DNA of 64,000 nt from Vombatus ursinus (GCF_900497805.2 NW_020954625.1:22990785-23054784); one strand, 5' to 3'; shown: positions 42,310-53,262, counted from the first letter of the stretch. Program-made: numbers and translations. Notes: generated by a model from the letters alone, not told the origin.

Positions 42310-42595
42310 AGAGCACAGAATCACTGAATTTGAAAGTAGGAACCTCAACGCACATGCAGTCCAAGTAACACTTAAAAAGATTCCCCACCTAGGGGACATG
42401 CTCCCCCAAGCTCTCCTGAAGACCCCACAGAGGCAGAACCAGCGGTCCCGAGGCAGCCTCTTCAACCTGGGGCTAACTCTGGTAGGAAACGTTTCCTTCC
42501 CTGAAGCCAGAAGTCGCCTCTCAGCAATTCGGACCCATGCCTCCTGCTCCTGAAGCCAGGCAGAACAAGGCGAATCCTGTTCTCCAGGACAGCCC
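42310..42595 (-). mobile_element. CR1/L3 LINE 3' region
   Basis: Antisense L3 text: cagaatcactgaatttgaaa, then gaggcagcctcttcaacctg, then ggggctaactctggtaggaa, then acgtttccttccctgaagcc, then caggcagaacaagg. The 179-codon minus frame across it is partly this element. Confidence 0.72.
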
Positions 42596-43084
42596 TGCCA
42601 GGAACTGAACACGGCTGCTGCGCCTGGCCAGGCTAAGCCCCCTCGGCTCCTTCCACCGAGCCTCATCCATTCTGGAGGAAAAGTTAACAAACACACTAAG
42701 AAGGGGAAAGCACTGACTTTTGGTTAGACTTCAGAACAGGGGCAGGACTTCTCGAGTCACTTTCACTCCGGTAAAGCCCGGCCTGCCATTTCTGCCCCCT
42801 GGCAGATGCAGGGCTCAAAGATCTCCTTGAGCACAAAGGAGGAAGGAAGACCATGAGGGCGGGAAAGCTCAGGGGAGTTTGGGGGAGCGGAACCCAGAGC
42901 CGAGCACCAGCCCTCCCGTCCTTTCCTTTCCTCACACCAAGGTCATGCCGCCCACTCCACATTGCCACGGGAACCCTGAAACAGTGAAGGAACCTTTGCA
43001 AGATTCTGCCTCCAGGATGGACACACGCGTCCACAGAGCTGGAACCTCAAGGCATTCAGGTGCTTCCTTACTAGAGGCTTTGAA
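42596..43084. other. Unassigned stretch
   Basis: No gene or repeat recognised in about 490 bp. Confidence 0.3.
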
Positions 43085-43330
43085 GACAAACCCAGGGTCC
43101 TGGGCTTCAATCCTGGTGCTGCCATTTGCTGACTGTGGGAATCTGGGGGGAAGTCACTTCATCCATCTCTGGGCTCCTCTCAGTGTTCACACTGCAGGGA
43201 AGCAGGCTGGATTAAGTCAGATGCCACTTAATCCCTCCTTGTGTGACCGTGGGCAAGATCTGTGGCCTCTCCAGACCTCAGTTTCTTCATCTGTAAAATG
43301 AGGAGGTTGGGCTAGATGATACGTCTCCCC
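43085..43330 (+). mobile_element. MIR-family SINE pieces
   Basis: ccagggtcctgggcttcaat, then gtgaccgtgggcaagatctg, then cctcagtttcttcatctgta, then gaggaggttgggctagatga. Confidence 0.82.
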
Positions 43331-43479
43331 CTGCCGGAGGATTCCCAGAATCCCAGAATCCCCCTCCTGAGGGGTCTTCAACCAGAGGCCAAGCGACTGC
43401 TCAGGCCACCTCTAGTTCTGTGATTCAGTGACTGACCCTCAGGAAGGAGGAAGGAGCCCCCAGCACACACACTGTGCCC

Positions 43480-43735
43480 AAGCAAGTGTCCCCTCGACAA
43501 TACTGGCCCCCAGCCCTTTCCCCTAATAGCAATCTGAGTTTGGAGTGTCCCCATTGCATCGAGCCAGACCCTATTCTATTCTACAGGACAAAAACTGAAC
43601 ATGGCGATCACGTCTCTCTACGTCTTCTCCAACAGAGGCTAAACACCTTCCAGTCCTTCGAGCGGCCCTCATATGGTCCCATGTCATGATCTCATCACAC
43701 TCCACAGACCTCATGGCAGGGTCCAGTAATTCACC
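43480..43735 (-). mobile_element. CR1/L3-like fragment
   Basis: acgtcttctccaacagaggc, then taaacaccttccagtccttc, then gagcggccctcatatggtcc. This is the antisense of the L3/CR1 internal 3' region. Confidence 0.6.
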
Positions 43736-43754
43736 AGGCTGGCCGTGGTGCTGA

Positions 43755-43945
43755 TCAAGACCATGACAGCATTCATATCAGGCTTTAAGGTTAACAAAAG
43801 CACTTTTACCTCCATTTACTCATCTCATCCTCACAGCTACCCTGTGAGGTCAGCAGGACTTCTGTCCCATTTTACAGATGAAGAAACTGAGGCTGAGAGG
43901 TTAGTGATCTGTCCAAGGTCACATAGCTCATAAGCATTCTATCCT
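43755..43945 (-). mobile_element. MIR-family SINE, antisense
   Basis: catctcatcctcacagctac, then ttttacagatgaagaaactg, then ctgtccaaggtcacatagct. Confidence 0.88.
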
Positions 43946-44264
43946 CTGCACCCCCCTGCTGACTGACTAGTGAGGAGGTAAGAAAAGAACATGGAAATAA
44001 CTCATATTTCTGATCATCGTGGATTTGATGACGCCCCAGTGAGGCTAAAGAACAAACAGTTCTCTAAGAAAGGGGGACATTTTTCTTTTCTGCCTTTGCA
44101 CCTTCAGAGCCTTGGCAGCTCACAAAAGGCCTGCTGACTGGGTGAATTCACATATGAATGCATGATTTAACTACCCATCCCGACAACCTTAAACATGATA
44201 CTTAGATAACATGGCATCAGAGCATGACTTAAAACAATGAGGCTTCATTATAAGATAAACATTT

Positions 44265-44330
44265 CTCATTTTGTATTCCCAGTGCCTGGCACATAGTAGG
44301 CTCTTAACGAATTCTGACTGATGTATTGCG
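44265..44330 (+). mobile_element. L2 3' end
   Basis: ttcccagtgcctggcacata, then gtaggctcttaacgaattct. Confidence 0.8.
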
Positions 44331-44852
44331 CCGGAGCTGAAGTCATTTGGCCAAGGGCCTATAGCTAAGAAGTTCCAGACCTAAGAACTTGTGCCTGAAT
44401 CACAGGCTCAAAGATTCTGACCCGGAAGGGCCCAGGCCCCTTCCCTCAACAGCCAAGGACGCAGACCCAGGGATAGGAGTTTCCTGCCCAAGTCATGCTG
44501 GGACTAAGCAGCAGAGACAAGATTCAAACTCATGCCCTGAGACTCGAAAATCAGGGTTTGAAATCCAAACTCAGGGCAGATCAGGCTGGCCTTCCATCCC
44601 CTTTCCTTCACAGCCACATGCACTGAGTGTCCTGGCACAGCCTCCTCAGGCTTCGGCCTGACCCCTCAGGTCTCCACATTTCCCCTTCTCATTTCTTATG
44701 TCCTCCAACTGAAACAACTTCCAAAAAAACTTTTTTTTCCAACAGAAAAGAAGGGTACAATTCACTTCCTTTCAAATTTTTTCTAATTTTCTTCTCTTTG
44801 TCACTCTTTCTTTCCACCAAGACCTAAGTGTGTCTCTCTCACCCCAATCTGG
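44331..44852. other. Unassigned stretch
   Basis: About 520 bp without a recognised gene. Possible decayed antisense MIR near 44340-44400. Confidence 0.3.
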
Positions 44853-45080
44853 AGGCAGCTAGGTGGCACAGTGGACAGAGCACTGGACTGTCCCAATGCA
44901 GCCTCAAAAGCCTTCCTAAATGTGACCCTGGGCAAGTCACTTAATCTCTATTTGCTTCAGTTTCCTCAACTATAAAATGGGGATACTAATAGCACCTACC
45001 TCACAGGGTTATTGTGAAGATTTAGAAATCTTACCACCTGACACATAGTATGTAATATATAAACATAAGTTGTTATGACT
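44853..45080 (+). mobile_element. MIR-family SINE
   Basis: ggcagctaggtggcacagtg, then gtgaccctgggcaagtcact, then tcagtttcctcaactataaa, then tcacagggttattgtgaaga, then cctgacacatagtatgtaat. It combines the marsupial SINE-like head with a full MIR/L2-type 3' end. Confidence 0.9.
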
Positions 45081-45094
45081 ACTACTATTACTAT

Positions 45095-45290
45095 CGGAGA
45101 ATCATAGAATGCCAGAGATGGAGAGACCATAGATTTAGAGCTGTAAGAGACTATGAGAGATAATTAAGTCCAATCGTCTCATTTTACAAATAAGGAAACT
45201 GAGGCTAGGGGGATAAGTGATGTGCCCAAGGTCACACAGTTAGATGGAACCTCACTCAGGACCCATGTAGTCTAAGGCACACCCCAAAGG
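45095..45290 (-). mobile_element. MIR-family SINE, antisense
   Basis: gaatcatagaatgccagaga, then attaagtccaatcgtctcat, then gatgtgcccaaggtcacaca. Confidence 0.82.
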
Positions 45291-45784
45291 TTGACCCACT
45301 GATCTAACTCATCCCATACGCTCCCCACCCAACGAAAGAAAAATTTTTAACATTTCAAGAGGTCTGTTTGTTTTAGGGAAAGAGTGAGTGGAGACAGATA
45401 AAAGTCAGGGAACTTTGCTCAGCAATTGCCTTCCTTAAGCATATTCATGGAAGCCAGGGTGGGCACACTCTATCAGCTTTACACAATGGCTTAGCCAGAG
45501 TCAGCGCGGAGCAGCTACAGAGAGACTGGTCAATGAGCAGGGTCCTCTGCGTGATGCCCCATCCTGCCAAATCTGAGGGCAAGGCTGCCCTCTCCGCCTC
45601 CCTTTTAACTCAATCAATACTCTGCTTGCTCAGGGAATGCCCTTGTAAGGTCATGTGTTCAGGTGTTTGTCCAGAAGCATCTCTTGTATTAAAAAACAAA
45701 ATACTGAAATACAGTTCTTTGAAAAAAAAAAAAAGCCACCTCCTTTCAGAACAGGATAGTTCAATGAAAGGATTCCATCTATCT
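45291..45784. other. Unassigned stretch with A-run
   Basis: No gene recognised. A 14-A run at 45721-45734 could mark the end of an unidentified retrocopy to its left, but no parent is recognised. Confidence 0.3.
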
Positions 45785-46120
45785 TCAGGGCTAGAAGGAA
45801 TTTTAGATATGATCTAGTCCCACTCCAGCATTTTACAGAAGAAACCGAGGCACAGGAAAAATGAATTGCCCAAGGCCACACAGCTGGTTGGCACCTAGGG
45901 ACCTTAGGGGAGTCAGGAAGACCCGAATTCAAATCCCACCTCATTCACTTAGCTGTGTGACCCTGGGTGAGTCCTTTTACCTCGCTCAGCCTCAGTTTCC
46001 TCACCTGTAAAATGGAGGTGGTGATACCACTTACTTCCCAGGTTGTTGTGAGGTATAAGTCAAGCATTTTCCTTTTAAGAACAAACCTTAAATCATTATG
46101 CAAATACTAATTATCATCAT
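45785..46120. mobile_element. Antisense MIR then sense MIR
   Basis: Antisense 45785-45900: gatctagtcccactccagca, then ttgcccaaggccacacagct. Sense 45905-46120: ggagtcaggaagacccgaat, then agctgtgtgaccctgggtga, then tcagtttcctcacctgtaaa, then aggttgttgtgaggtataag. Confidence 0.85.
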
Positions 46121-46309
46121 CATTATCACTCCAGCGGTAAATGCAGGGTTTGGGATGCCCAGCCAGGAACTCTGACCCCAAATCTGGGGCCCTGAGCACC
46201 GTCCCACAAGGCCCCATTTGACTGACTCTAAGTGATGTGGAAAATGGTGACGGACAAAGTAACAGAAGCCAGGCTCCCAGGTGACAAAGGCTTTGAGACG
46301 TCGGCTAAA

Positions 46310-46620
46310 AGGCTGTCACAAGCCAGGGCAGATCTCATCAGGCTCCTCCCCAGCTCAATATTCTTCAGTAGCCCCCCACTGCCCCCAAGATCAAATGCAA
46401 AATCCTCCTGAGCCTGGGCCCTGAGGCCCTTCCCAAACAGCTCAGAGCCACCTTTCACAGGATTGTAGCCTTACAGAATGAAGGGCAGGGGGAGCAGAGC
46501 CACTCTGTGGTTTGCCGAAGGCCACTGACTGAACCAGGATCCCTAATGTCTCTTATACAACACGCTGCCATCTCTTGCCTCCATACCTTTGCATTAGCTG
46601 TCCCTCACGCCAGCTACTAC
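46310..46620 (+). mobile_element. L2 ORF2 end, interrupted
   Basis: cccccaagatcaaatgcaaa, then ctgggccctgaggcccttcc, then ttgcctccatacctttgcat is L2 ORF2 3' text. A MIR-like segment near 46480-46540 interrupts it. Confidence 0.75.
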
Positions 46621-46889
46621 TCATGAAGGCCTCATAGAATCCTCTGGCTTCTGCTTATATGAACTGATAGAGTCAGAAAAACAATAAATACAACGGCTAC
46701 AAGAAATGGGAGAATGACAACAAAACAATAAAAACTGAAGGCTGCGACATTCTAATGACCAAGCTCGAGCCCAGAGAAGTAACATCCTCCCACCCGCCAT
46801 CTTGGCAGAGATGAGACAGGGAACATGCGACCAGAACTGGTGGCCGCGTGGGTTACTAATGCATGCCTGGGTCACTCCTCAGAGAAATC

Positions 46890-47113
46890 TCCTTTTGTTT
46901 CTGTCGTTCACTTGTGTTCAACTCTTCGTGACCCCATTTGGGGTTTTCTGCCACTTCCTTCTCCAGCTCATTTTACAGATGAGGAAACTGAGGTAAACAG
47001 AGTTAAGTGACTTGCCCAGAGTCACACGCTAGTAAGTGTCTGAGGCCAGTTGTGAACTAAGGTCTTCTTGACTCCAGGCCCAGTGCTCTAACCACTGCAC
47101 CACTTAGCTGACT
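46890..47113 (-). mobile_element. Marsupial SINE with RTE-like tail, antisense
   Basis: ttcacttgtgttcaactctt, then cgtgaccccatttggggttt, then ccacttccttctccagctca, then cttgcccagagtcacacgct, then ctgcaccacttagctgac. Confidence 0.92.
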
Positions 47114-47159
47114 TCTGGAAGTACGGGTGATAGAAATACAAGACATCATCAGCAATTTA

Positions 47160-47475
47160 TCTTTTTTAAAAGAATCTCTCGTTGCCTTCAAACTTCAGCC
47201 CGAGAGCTACCTTCTCCATTTGAAGACTTTCCTAACCTCCCTCCAGTGCCCAGCGTCCTTCAAAATACCCAGCTTTTTTACCTTGTATTTATTTCAAATA
47301 ATTTTGAGTGTGTGCGCGTATACATGTATGCATACACACGTATGAAAAGAACATATTACCGCCCCAAACAGACTGTAAGCTCCTCGAGGGCAGGGGTCAC
47401 TTCATTCTTCGTGTTTGCGTCCCCAGGGCCCAGCCCAGCATGGGACACAGAGTAGGTGATAAGAAATGCTTTTTG
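47160..47475 (+). mobile_element. L2 3' region
   Basis: gccttcaaacttcagcccga, then gactgtaagctcctcgaggg, then cagcatgggacacagagtag. Confidence 0.82.
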
Positions 47476-47589
47476 TGCTCGACCCCAAGACATCTGCTGG
47501 AAGAACAGCAGTAACAGGGAATTTACTACCCTTCTGTCATTCCAGTCTAATGACATTCCTGTGACCCGTCAGTTTGAGGTACGACATCA

Positions 47590-47765
47590 CAGAACAGACA
47601 GGTATCACCATTGTCACAGCTAGCATGTAGTAATTTACACATGCCATCTGATTTGATCCACCTGGGAGGCAGGGGTTATTATTATCCCCATTTCACAGAT
47701 GAAGAAACTGGGGTAGAGGTCAGATGACCTGTGCAGGGTCACCGAGCTAGGAAGTATTTGAGGCT
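47590..47765 (-). mobile_element. MIR-family SINE, antisense
   Basis: ctgatttgatccacctggga, then ccatttcacagatgaagaaa, then tgtgcagggtcaccgagcta. Confidence 0.82.
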
Positions 47766-48360
47766 AAGGGGCATACCCATTTCACAAATGTCAGCCCACA
47801 AGGCCAACTTCATACCGGTTTCCTGGAGTGACTCAAGATGAGAAGTCCTGGCTAAGCCGAAAGGCCACAGAGGGCCCCTGCTTAGAAAATCTGTTTCATT
47901 TTTACTCATGAGAGGAAGCGGCCAAGCTGTCTCTCCTCCCAGTAAAAAGCACCACGCCCTACGATGGGCAGCACCCCCCGAGTGCCCACTGATGAATGGA
48001 CCCCAGGAAACAAGGCTTTCCCCGAGCGCTGACTCAGCAGGGGCCGGCAGCCTGCTCACTGGACAGCTTTAATGTGCTCTCCTGGCTGCCCACGTGGCTA
48101 AATTAAATGGAGAGGCAGCGTCCCCGAGGAAGGAGGACATCGGAGACCGGGAAGGAAAGGTCCACCTGCTGTCTATCGCAGTCTGTCACAGCAGCCCGAA
48201 CTGAAAGTTAAGTTCAATTTATTGGAGGAATTGGAATTTGGAGGAAAAAAATGATAATCCCACTTCCTGGTCACAGGCAACAGACTAGAAATGTAATTGT
48301 GAAATGCTTACTCCGTGGGTAATCTACTGATTGTCTCCAATGGATTCTGTCTAAAGCTCT
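47766..48360. other. Repeat-poor stretch
   Basis: About 600 bp without named repeats. The part at 48060-48280 (ggctaaattaaatggagagg, then ttcaatttattggaggaatt) is AT-motif rich and could be conserved non-coding DNA. Confidence 0.35.
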
Positions 48361-48364
48361 TTGC

Positions 48365-48640
48365 AGATTATCTCCTTCATTAGACTGGGAGCCAGCCCCT
48401 TGAAGGCAGGAACCAGGTTTTTGCCTCAGCACATAGTAGGTACTTAATAAATGCTTATCGACTGGGTGAATACTTAGGAATTTTTAATTTCTGATTTAAG
48501 AAATTTTTATTTCACATCATTTTATAGACGTCCCATATTTACCTGCATCTACATTGTATACCCTCAAGGTCAGGGACTGTTTTATTTCCAAAGACAACAC
48601 TTTTGTCTTAAATGCCAGCAACAGGTGGGTGAATCAAAAA
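48365..48640 (+). mobile_element. Two L2 3' ends in tandem
   Basis: First: agactgggagccagcccctt, then cacatagtaggtacttaata. Second from about 48530: ctacattgtataccctcaag, then gtcagggactgttttatttc. Confidence 0.8.
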
Positions 48641-48934
48641 GAATTCTTGAGTTCGAATCCTGAATTCAGTTACCTGGGGACTCAAAGGTTTGCTGCAATT
48701 AAATCGTACTCCATTAAATAAGATCTAATGAGAATCTCCCAGCTAAAATGGCAAAAAGGGGCCACAGATCACACCAACAACCTCACTCATCCCAGTCAGG
48801 ACCCCTTCCATGAAGCTCACCCCACCCTCCCACCCCAATCATTTTGCACTGAAGGGCTCACACCAGATTTTAAATGAGCTAAGATCCCTAGTTTTGCCAA
48901 TGAGCCAGCTTTTTACAGACCAATTTCTGGTTCA
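48641..48934. other. Unassigned stretch
   Basis: Nothing recognised. Confidence 0.3.
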
Positions 48935-49335
48935 AATCAAACAGGCATCTGTTAGACCTACTTTGTGCCTGGCTCTGGGCGTGCTAAGGGACAGGAATAC
49001 GAGGGCAAATGTAAAACACTCCCTACAATCAATTCATCCACACACACATTCATTGAGTGCCTACTTGGTGCCAGGCACTGTGCTAAGGGCTGGGGAGATA
49101 AAAAAGCCAAAGATAGTCCCTGCCCTCAAGGAACTCGGAGACAATATTCAAACAAACATACATGAAATGAGCTATATTGAGGATGAGCAGGAAATAATTA
49201 AGAGAGGGAAGGCACTAGAATGAAGAGGGGTTGGCGAAAGCCTCCTGTAGAAGGTGGGACTGAAAGGAAGCCAGAGAGGCCAGTAGACTAGCAGAGGGAG
49301 AGCGTTCCAAGCATGGGGGATGGCCAGGATGTCAC
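48935..49335 (-). mobile_element. Antisense L2 3' fragments
   Basis: Two stacked starts (tctgttagacctactttgtg and cattcattgagtgcctactt) lead into ccctgccctcaaggaactcg, gaaagcctcctgtagaaggt and agagcgttccaagcatgggg. Confidence 0.87.
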
Positions 49336-49929
49336 TGGAGCCAATAGAGAGACATATACATACGCAGGAGATGGGAAGGAAGGCAGGAGAAGCTGGGGAG
49401 AAGGTAAGGGAAGTCTGCCAAAGAGCCGGAAGAAAGCCAACAGCTCCCGGTTTCAATGGAAGTATTGGAGCAACCTATGTACAAAGGAGGACGTAACATG
49501 AATGTCTGTGACTCAGCTTAACATCGATGCCCACGTAGGGAGAGAGCTGAACACCAGGAGCGCCTAAGTGAAACGCCTTCTCCTCAGAAGTCCAGATACA
49601 TTTCCATGAGCCTAACGTCCAAGGACACTCTCCAGGCTTGGTTCTGTTGTTTTAGCCTTAGGGTTTTTAACCTTCCTTGTATGAAACAATCTGTTTACAT
49701 GAGAAAGGGTGACTGCTGAGTACAGGAAGGGATTAACCAGTAATAAATAAGGAAGCAAGGTAAGCGCCATTCCTTCTAGAGAAATTTAAGACTGGAAGAA
49801 AAAGTCTGAACTACTACTACTGCCTTCTGCTTGGTTATTCCTGAGCCTAAGGAGCCTGAGCCTGATTGCTCTGTGATCTTATCTGTTCTTTGGAAAACCC
49901 AGACTTTTTCTGGTTGTTTTTTTGTTTTA
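49336..49929. other. Unassigned stretch
   Basis: No gene or repeat recognised. Confidence 0.3.
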
Positions 49930-50140
49930 TTTTATTTTCAGTCTTGTCCAGTCCTTCCTGATCCCGGTCAGGGTTTTTTGGCAAAGACACTGACATGGTT
50001 TGCCATTTCCTTCTCCAGATCATTTTACAGAGGAGGAACCTGAGGCACACAGGGTGAAGTGTCTGAGGCTGGATTTGAACTCAGGTCCTCCTGACTTCAG
50101 GGCCAGCACTCTATCCACTGTGCTACCTAGCTGCCAGAAG
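49930..50140 (-). mobile_element. Marsupial SINE with RTE-like tail, antisense
   Basis: ttttcagtcttgtccagtcc, then ttggcaaagacactgacatg, then gccatttccttctccagatc, then ttgaactcaggtcctcctga, then gtgctacctagctgcc. A short internal segment is missing at about 50060. Confidence 0.9.
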
Positions 50141-50419
50141 GCAGTTCGTTTGGAGTTTGGGTCAGAGAAGGAATCCTGGAAGACCTAAGCGCTCCCAACG
50201 CAACTGAAATCTCACACCAAGGTAGAACAGATATCTTCATTTTCCTTCCTTACTTCCTTCCTTTTCATGTTCTTTCCTCCCTCCCTTCTTTCCATCCTCC
50301 ACCTGCAAACCAGGACAGACCTCCAGCATTCTCCTTGGCACACCACCGACAGGTCAACAGAAGGCTCGAGGGGTACCCAACCTGCCCACACTTCAGATTG
50401 AGGTTTTTCTTTCTTTCTA

Positions 50420-50625
50420 TCTCTGCTAACATCCCACCTTCTGCAAGACTCTGTCCCAGTCCTCCTGAGTCCTCAGTGCCCTCCCCTCTAAGATGACCGA
50501 CACTCTGTAAGCATAAGTCGCCTCCCCACAAATGGTGAGCTCCCTGAAGGCAGGAAATGATGGTGGGAGGGTCCCAGCATTTCAAAAAGTACCCTGGCAC
50601 ACAGTAGGACTAGCTAAATGTCTAG
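50420..50625 (+). mobile_element. L2 3' end
   Basis: gctaacatcccaccttctgc, then gtgagctccctgaaggcagg, then ccctggcacacagtaggact. Confidence 0.78.
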
Positions 50626-50784
50626 GTAGATAACACCATAAAAGTTACCTTAGAGAAAAAGCACGCAACTCTTTTAAAGTTCTCAAGTGAAATCCAAGTT
50701 TGTTAAAAAAAAAAAAAAACTACCCACAACAGGTGGTTGAGGTAGGTTGTTGGGGTGTCGACAGCCCCAGCTGAATAATCACAG

Positions 50785-50900
50785 CTCCAAGATTATAACC
50801 TGGAAGGACTTCAGAGACCGGCTAACCCATAACCCCCTTCCCCATTTTCCAGAGGAGGAAACTGAGGCCCAGAGAGGTGCCGAATTTAGGGAGAGTTCAG
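50785..50900 (-). mobile_element. MIR-family SINE, antisense
   Basis: acctggaaggacttcagaga, then ttttccagaggaggaaactg, then aggcccagagaggtgcc. It lies at the left edge of the CpG island. Confidence 0.75.
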
Positions 50901-51290
50901 TAAAGTCTGAGTTTGTAAAGAGATCACAGAAAAGGGAAGCAAAGACAACAGGAAGGATCTGTTTGGGGCTAATCCCAGGAAAGAGAACAGCAGGACCGCT
51001 TCTAAAGGGAACCACAAATAGGATCTGGCCAGACCTTCTTTCCTTCCCCGGGAAATCCCCAGCACCCGCGTTCCGCTTCGGAGCCCCGGGTCAAAGACCA
51101 GGGCTACCCGGAGAAGGAGCTGACAGGCGCATTTCGGCCTCCCCCCTGGCAAGAGTGAGAGCTCCGAGGCAGTACCCAGGCCGGGGGCCTCCCGGGAACG
51201 CCCCCTCTCGACCCTCCCCGGGCAGAATCGGGACAATAGCCCCCCCCCAGCAGCCCGTTTGCGGCACCTCCAGCGCGCAGTCGTCTCTAC

Positions 51291-51420
51291 CTGCTGCCAT
51301 CTCCGGTGCTTTCCCCTGTCACCAGTGGAGAAACAGTCGCTAGGAACCTCGGCTCCCCCTTATTTCCGGAGCCTCGGCCACAGCCTCCAGCAAAAGAAAA
51401 CCGAGAACGCCGTACAGTCC
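51291..51420 (-). CDS. Probable first exon (5' UTR plus first codons), gene unknown
   Basis: On the minus strand an ATG at 51300 sits in an acceptable start context (ggagATGG). The coding text is ATGGCAGCAG, and the next bases are GTAGAG, a usable splice donor after position 51291. The exon would encode Met-Ala-Ala and end in phase 1, with the rest of the listed span as 5' UTR. The upstream border (about 51420 or beyond) is a guess because the start site cannot be seen. Reading past the donor gives a 69-codon frame without similarity, consistent with intron. Later exons should lie to the left, but none was recognised, so intron 1 may be very long. The call rests on position in the CpG island plus the start and donor pair. 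Confidence 0.5.
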
Positions 51421-51526
51421 CTGCTTCGTCCCCGCCCCAGGATGTGGGGCTCTCTCTCACCAGCTTTCAGTGCAGCCCAGAAAGTCTCGAGCAGCCCCCG
51501 GCGGGGAGGGAAGGACAGCCGGGCCA

Positions 51527-51633
51527 GGCTCGTCGCTTTCACCGGCTCGTCGCTTTCACCGGCTCGTCGCTTTNNNNNNNNNNGGCTCGTCGCTTTCACC
51601 GGCTCGTCGCTTTCACCGGCTCGTCGCTTTCAC
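51527..51633 (+). repeat. 17-bp minisatellite in the CpG island
   Basis: Six visible copies of ggctcgtcgctttcacc, essentially identical, starting at 51527, 51544, 51561, 51584, 51601 and 51618. The third copy runs into a 10-N gap. Each unit has two CpGs. The array begins about 227 bp upstream of the candidate start codon, so it lies in promoter or 5' UTR sequence. Confidence 0.97.
51574..51583. other. Assembly gap (10 N)
   Basis: The Ns interrupt the third 17-bp unit of the minisatellite. The visible remainder and gap length do not add up to whole units, so array length is unresolved. Confidence 0.99.
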
Positions 51634-52339
51634 TCGCTCCAAGCCCCAAGGCCAGGGCCAGAGTGTCTGGTTAAAAAGCGCACTTCCTCGGCACACACAA
51701 GACTCAGCGACCGGCTCTGGAGCTCGGCTGGCTGGGCGCTCAGCCCCTGAACTCACGCCAGGCTGGAGAGACCGACGCAAGCCTGGCTCCTCCCGTGTCT
51801 CCTCCGCCCTGGGGACTCCCAGGCGCGCCCGAAGCCCCCAGAGGGACAGCAAGCTCGCACTCCCAGGAGGGAAGGTCAAGGCTGGCAGGCACGCGGGGTA
51901 CTCCTCTGCTCCCCCGTAGGGCCGTCTGGCACGGGGTACAAGTGACGTGCGGCCAGGGGAGGAGGGAGGCTCCGCGCTTGGGAGGAGGCACTGGGAAATC
52001 CAGTCTGGCTGAAGGAAGGAGCCCTGCGGGAGGCGGGCCTGCCTCCTCCTTCCCGTTAGCCTCCAGCTGGCCAGGCCCAAGAGTCCGGCCTCCAGAGGTG
52101 GCCGCCCTGGGCTCGAGGGTGTGTCTGGGAGGCCGAGCTTTTTTGGAATGCAAGGGTGGGGCCCCGGCCTCCAGCGGAGAAGCAATGAGTCAGGCTCGGA
52201 TTCCTCGGGCCAAGGAGGGTTTCACTTACAGTTCCAGGAGGAACTTTCAGATTCCTGGGCCCCTCACTCTCACTGCTTTTTCCCCCAAGCATTTATAGCA
52301 AACCACTGTCCCTCTAAGCTAAGGGAAATCTCGAAAGGT

Positions 52340-52555
52340 CTTTAGAGATCCTTTGGAACTAGCCCATTAGAGGTACTTTGTATGTATTTAAAGGAGCCCA
52401 CATCTAGCCTGAAGAGGGAGGTGGGGCTCACGGGTCCTAAAAGCCGACCCTTCCATTGTACAGATGAGGAAACTGGGGCCCAAAACCGCCCAGATAGTTT
52501 CAAAGGCAGCATTTGCACCCAAGTCCTCCAAATCCAGAGCCAGAATCTCTTCCAC
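52340..52555 (-). mobile_element. MIR-family SINE, antisense, with filler
   Basis: tttagagatcctttggaact at the left, then gtacagatgaggaaactggg, then cacccaagtcctccaaatcc. Confidence 0.7.
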
Positions 52556-53160
52556 ACAATTCTGCGGCTCCTGCTATCCCTCACACAATACCCTCATCTC
52601 CAGCCTCAGAGCACTTTCCGTAGCCATCCCATGCCTGGAATGTTCACGCTCTCTTTGCTCATCTTTACCTCCTTCAAGTTCCAGCTAAAATCCCACCGCC
52701 CACTGGAGCAGCTAAGGGGGCACACAGTACAGACCGCCAGGCCTGCAGTCAAAGGGCTTGGATTCAAATACAACATTTATGGTTTCAGCCCCCTTCCTTC
52801 TTTTTCAGGCATTCCCTGGGAATTTTCCCTGGCTGTCTCTCAGGCCTGGAATGAATTATCTCTATCTCTCTTCCATCTGTCTCTTTCTCCCTTTTCCTCC
52901 TCCTCTTCACCCAGGACCTGCCCGTCTGCCTCCCCTTCCTTCAAGGCTCACCTTCTGTAAGAAGCCTTGGCCCATCCCCTCTCTAAGAGTCTCCCCAGCT
53001 GAACCCGAACATGGCTTGCTTGTACCTACTAGTGTCTACGATGCCTCCCCCATGAAATGGTGAGCTCCAGGAGAGCCGGGACTGTCTTGTGGCTTTCTTT
53101 GTATCCCTAGGACTTAGCACCGTGCCTGGCACACAGTAGGCACTTAACAAATGACTCCCA
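52556..53160 (+). mobile_element. L2 3' sequence in two parts around a SINE piece
   Basis: Part one: catcccatgcctggaatgtt, then agttccagctaaaatcccac. A diverged SINE head lies at about 52705-52790 (gcagctaagggggcacacag, then gggcttggattcaaatacaa). Part two: ctcaggcctggaatgaatta, then gtgagctccaggagagccgg, then gtgcctggcacacagtaggc. Confidence 0.85.
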
Positions 53161-53184
53161 GCATTAGATCCAGGACCCCATGAT

Positions 53185-53262
53185 CTTGGTATTAGGCACT
53201 GTGTTCAGAAGATACAGTTTAAATACAAAGCCCCCAGAGCTCCCAGGTGAACGAAGGGTGCT
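53185..53262 (-). mobile_element. L2 3' end, antisense
   Basis: tattaggcactgtgttcaga, then cccagagctcccagg. Short and diverged. Confidence 0.55.

Larger units (their letters stand above)
51045..52115. promoter_or_regulatory. CpG island, probable promoter
   Basis: This is the only dense CpG cluster in the window: about 1 kb of GC-rich DNA with frequent CG and no recognised interspersed repeats inside. It contains an ETS-like tttccgg at about 51363 and a CRE-like tgacgtg at about 51943. A probable minus-strand first exon ends at 51291. No TATA box is evident. In mammals such an island normally marks a transcription start, so I infer a promoter firing leftward. A divergent rightward transcript is possible but unsupported. 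Confidence 0.8.

Noticed and set aside
42157-42696. 179-codon minus-strand frame
   Set aside because: Much of it overlaps an antisense CR1/L3 fragment. The rest has no similarity or splice context.
51091-51300. 69-codon frame starting at the candidate start codon
   Set aside because: The donor after ten bases explains the ATG better. The read-through peptide resembles nothing and runs through C-rich intronic-type sequence.
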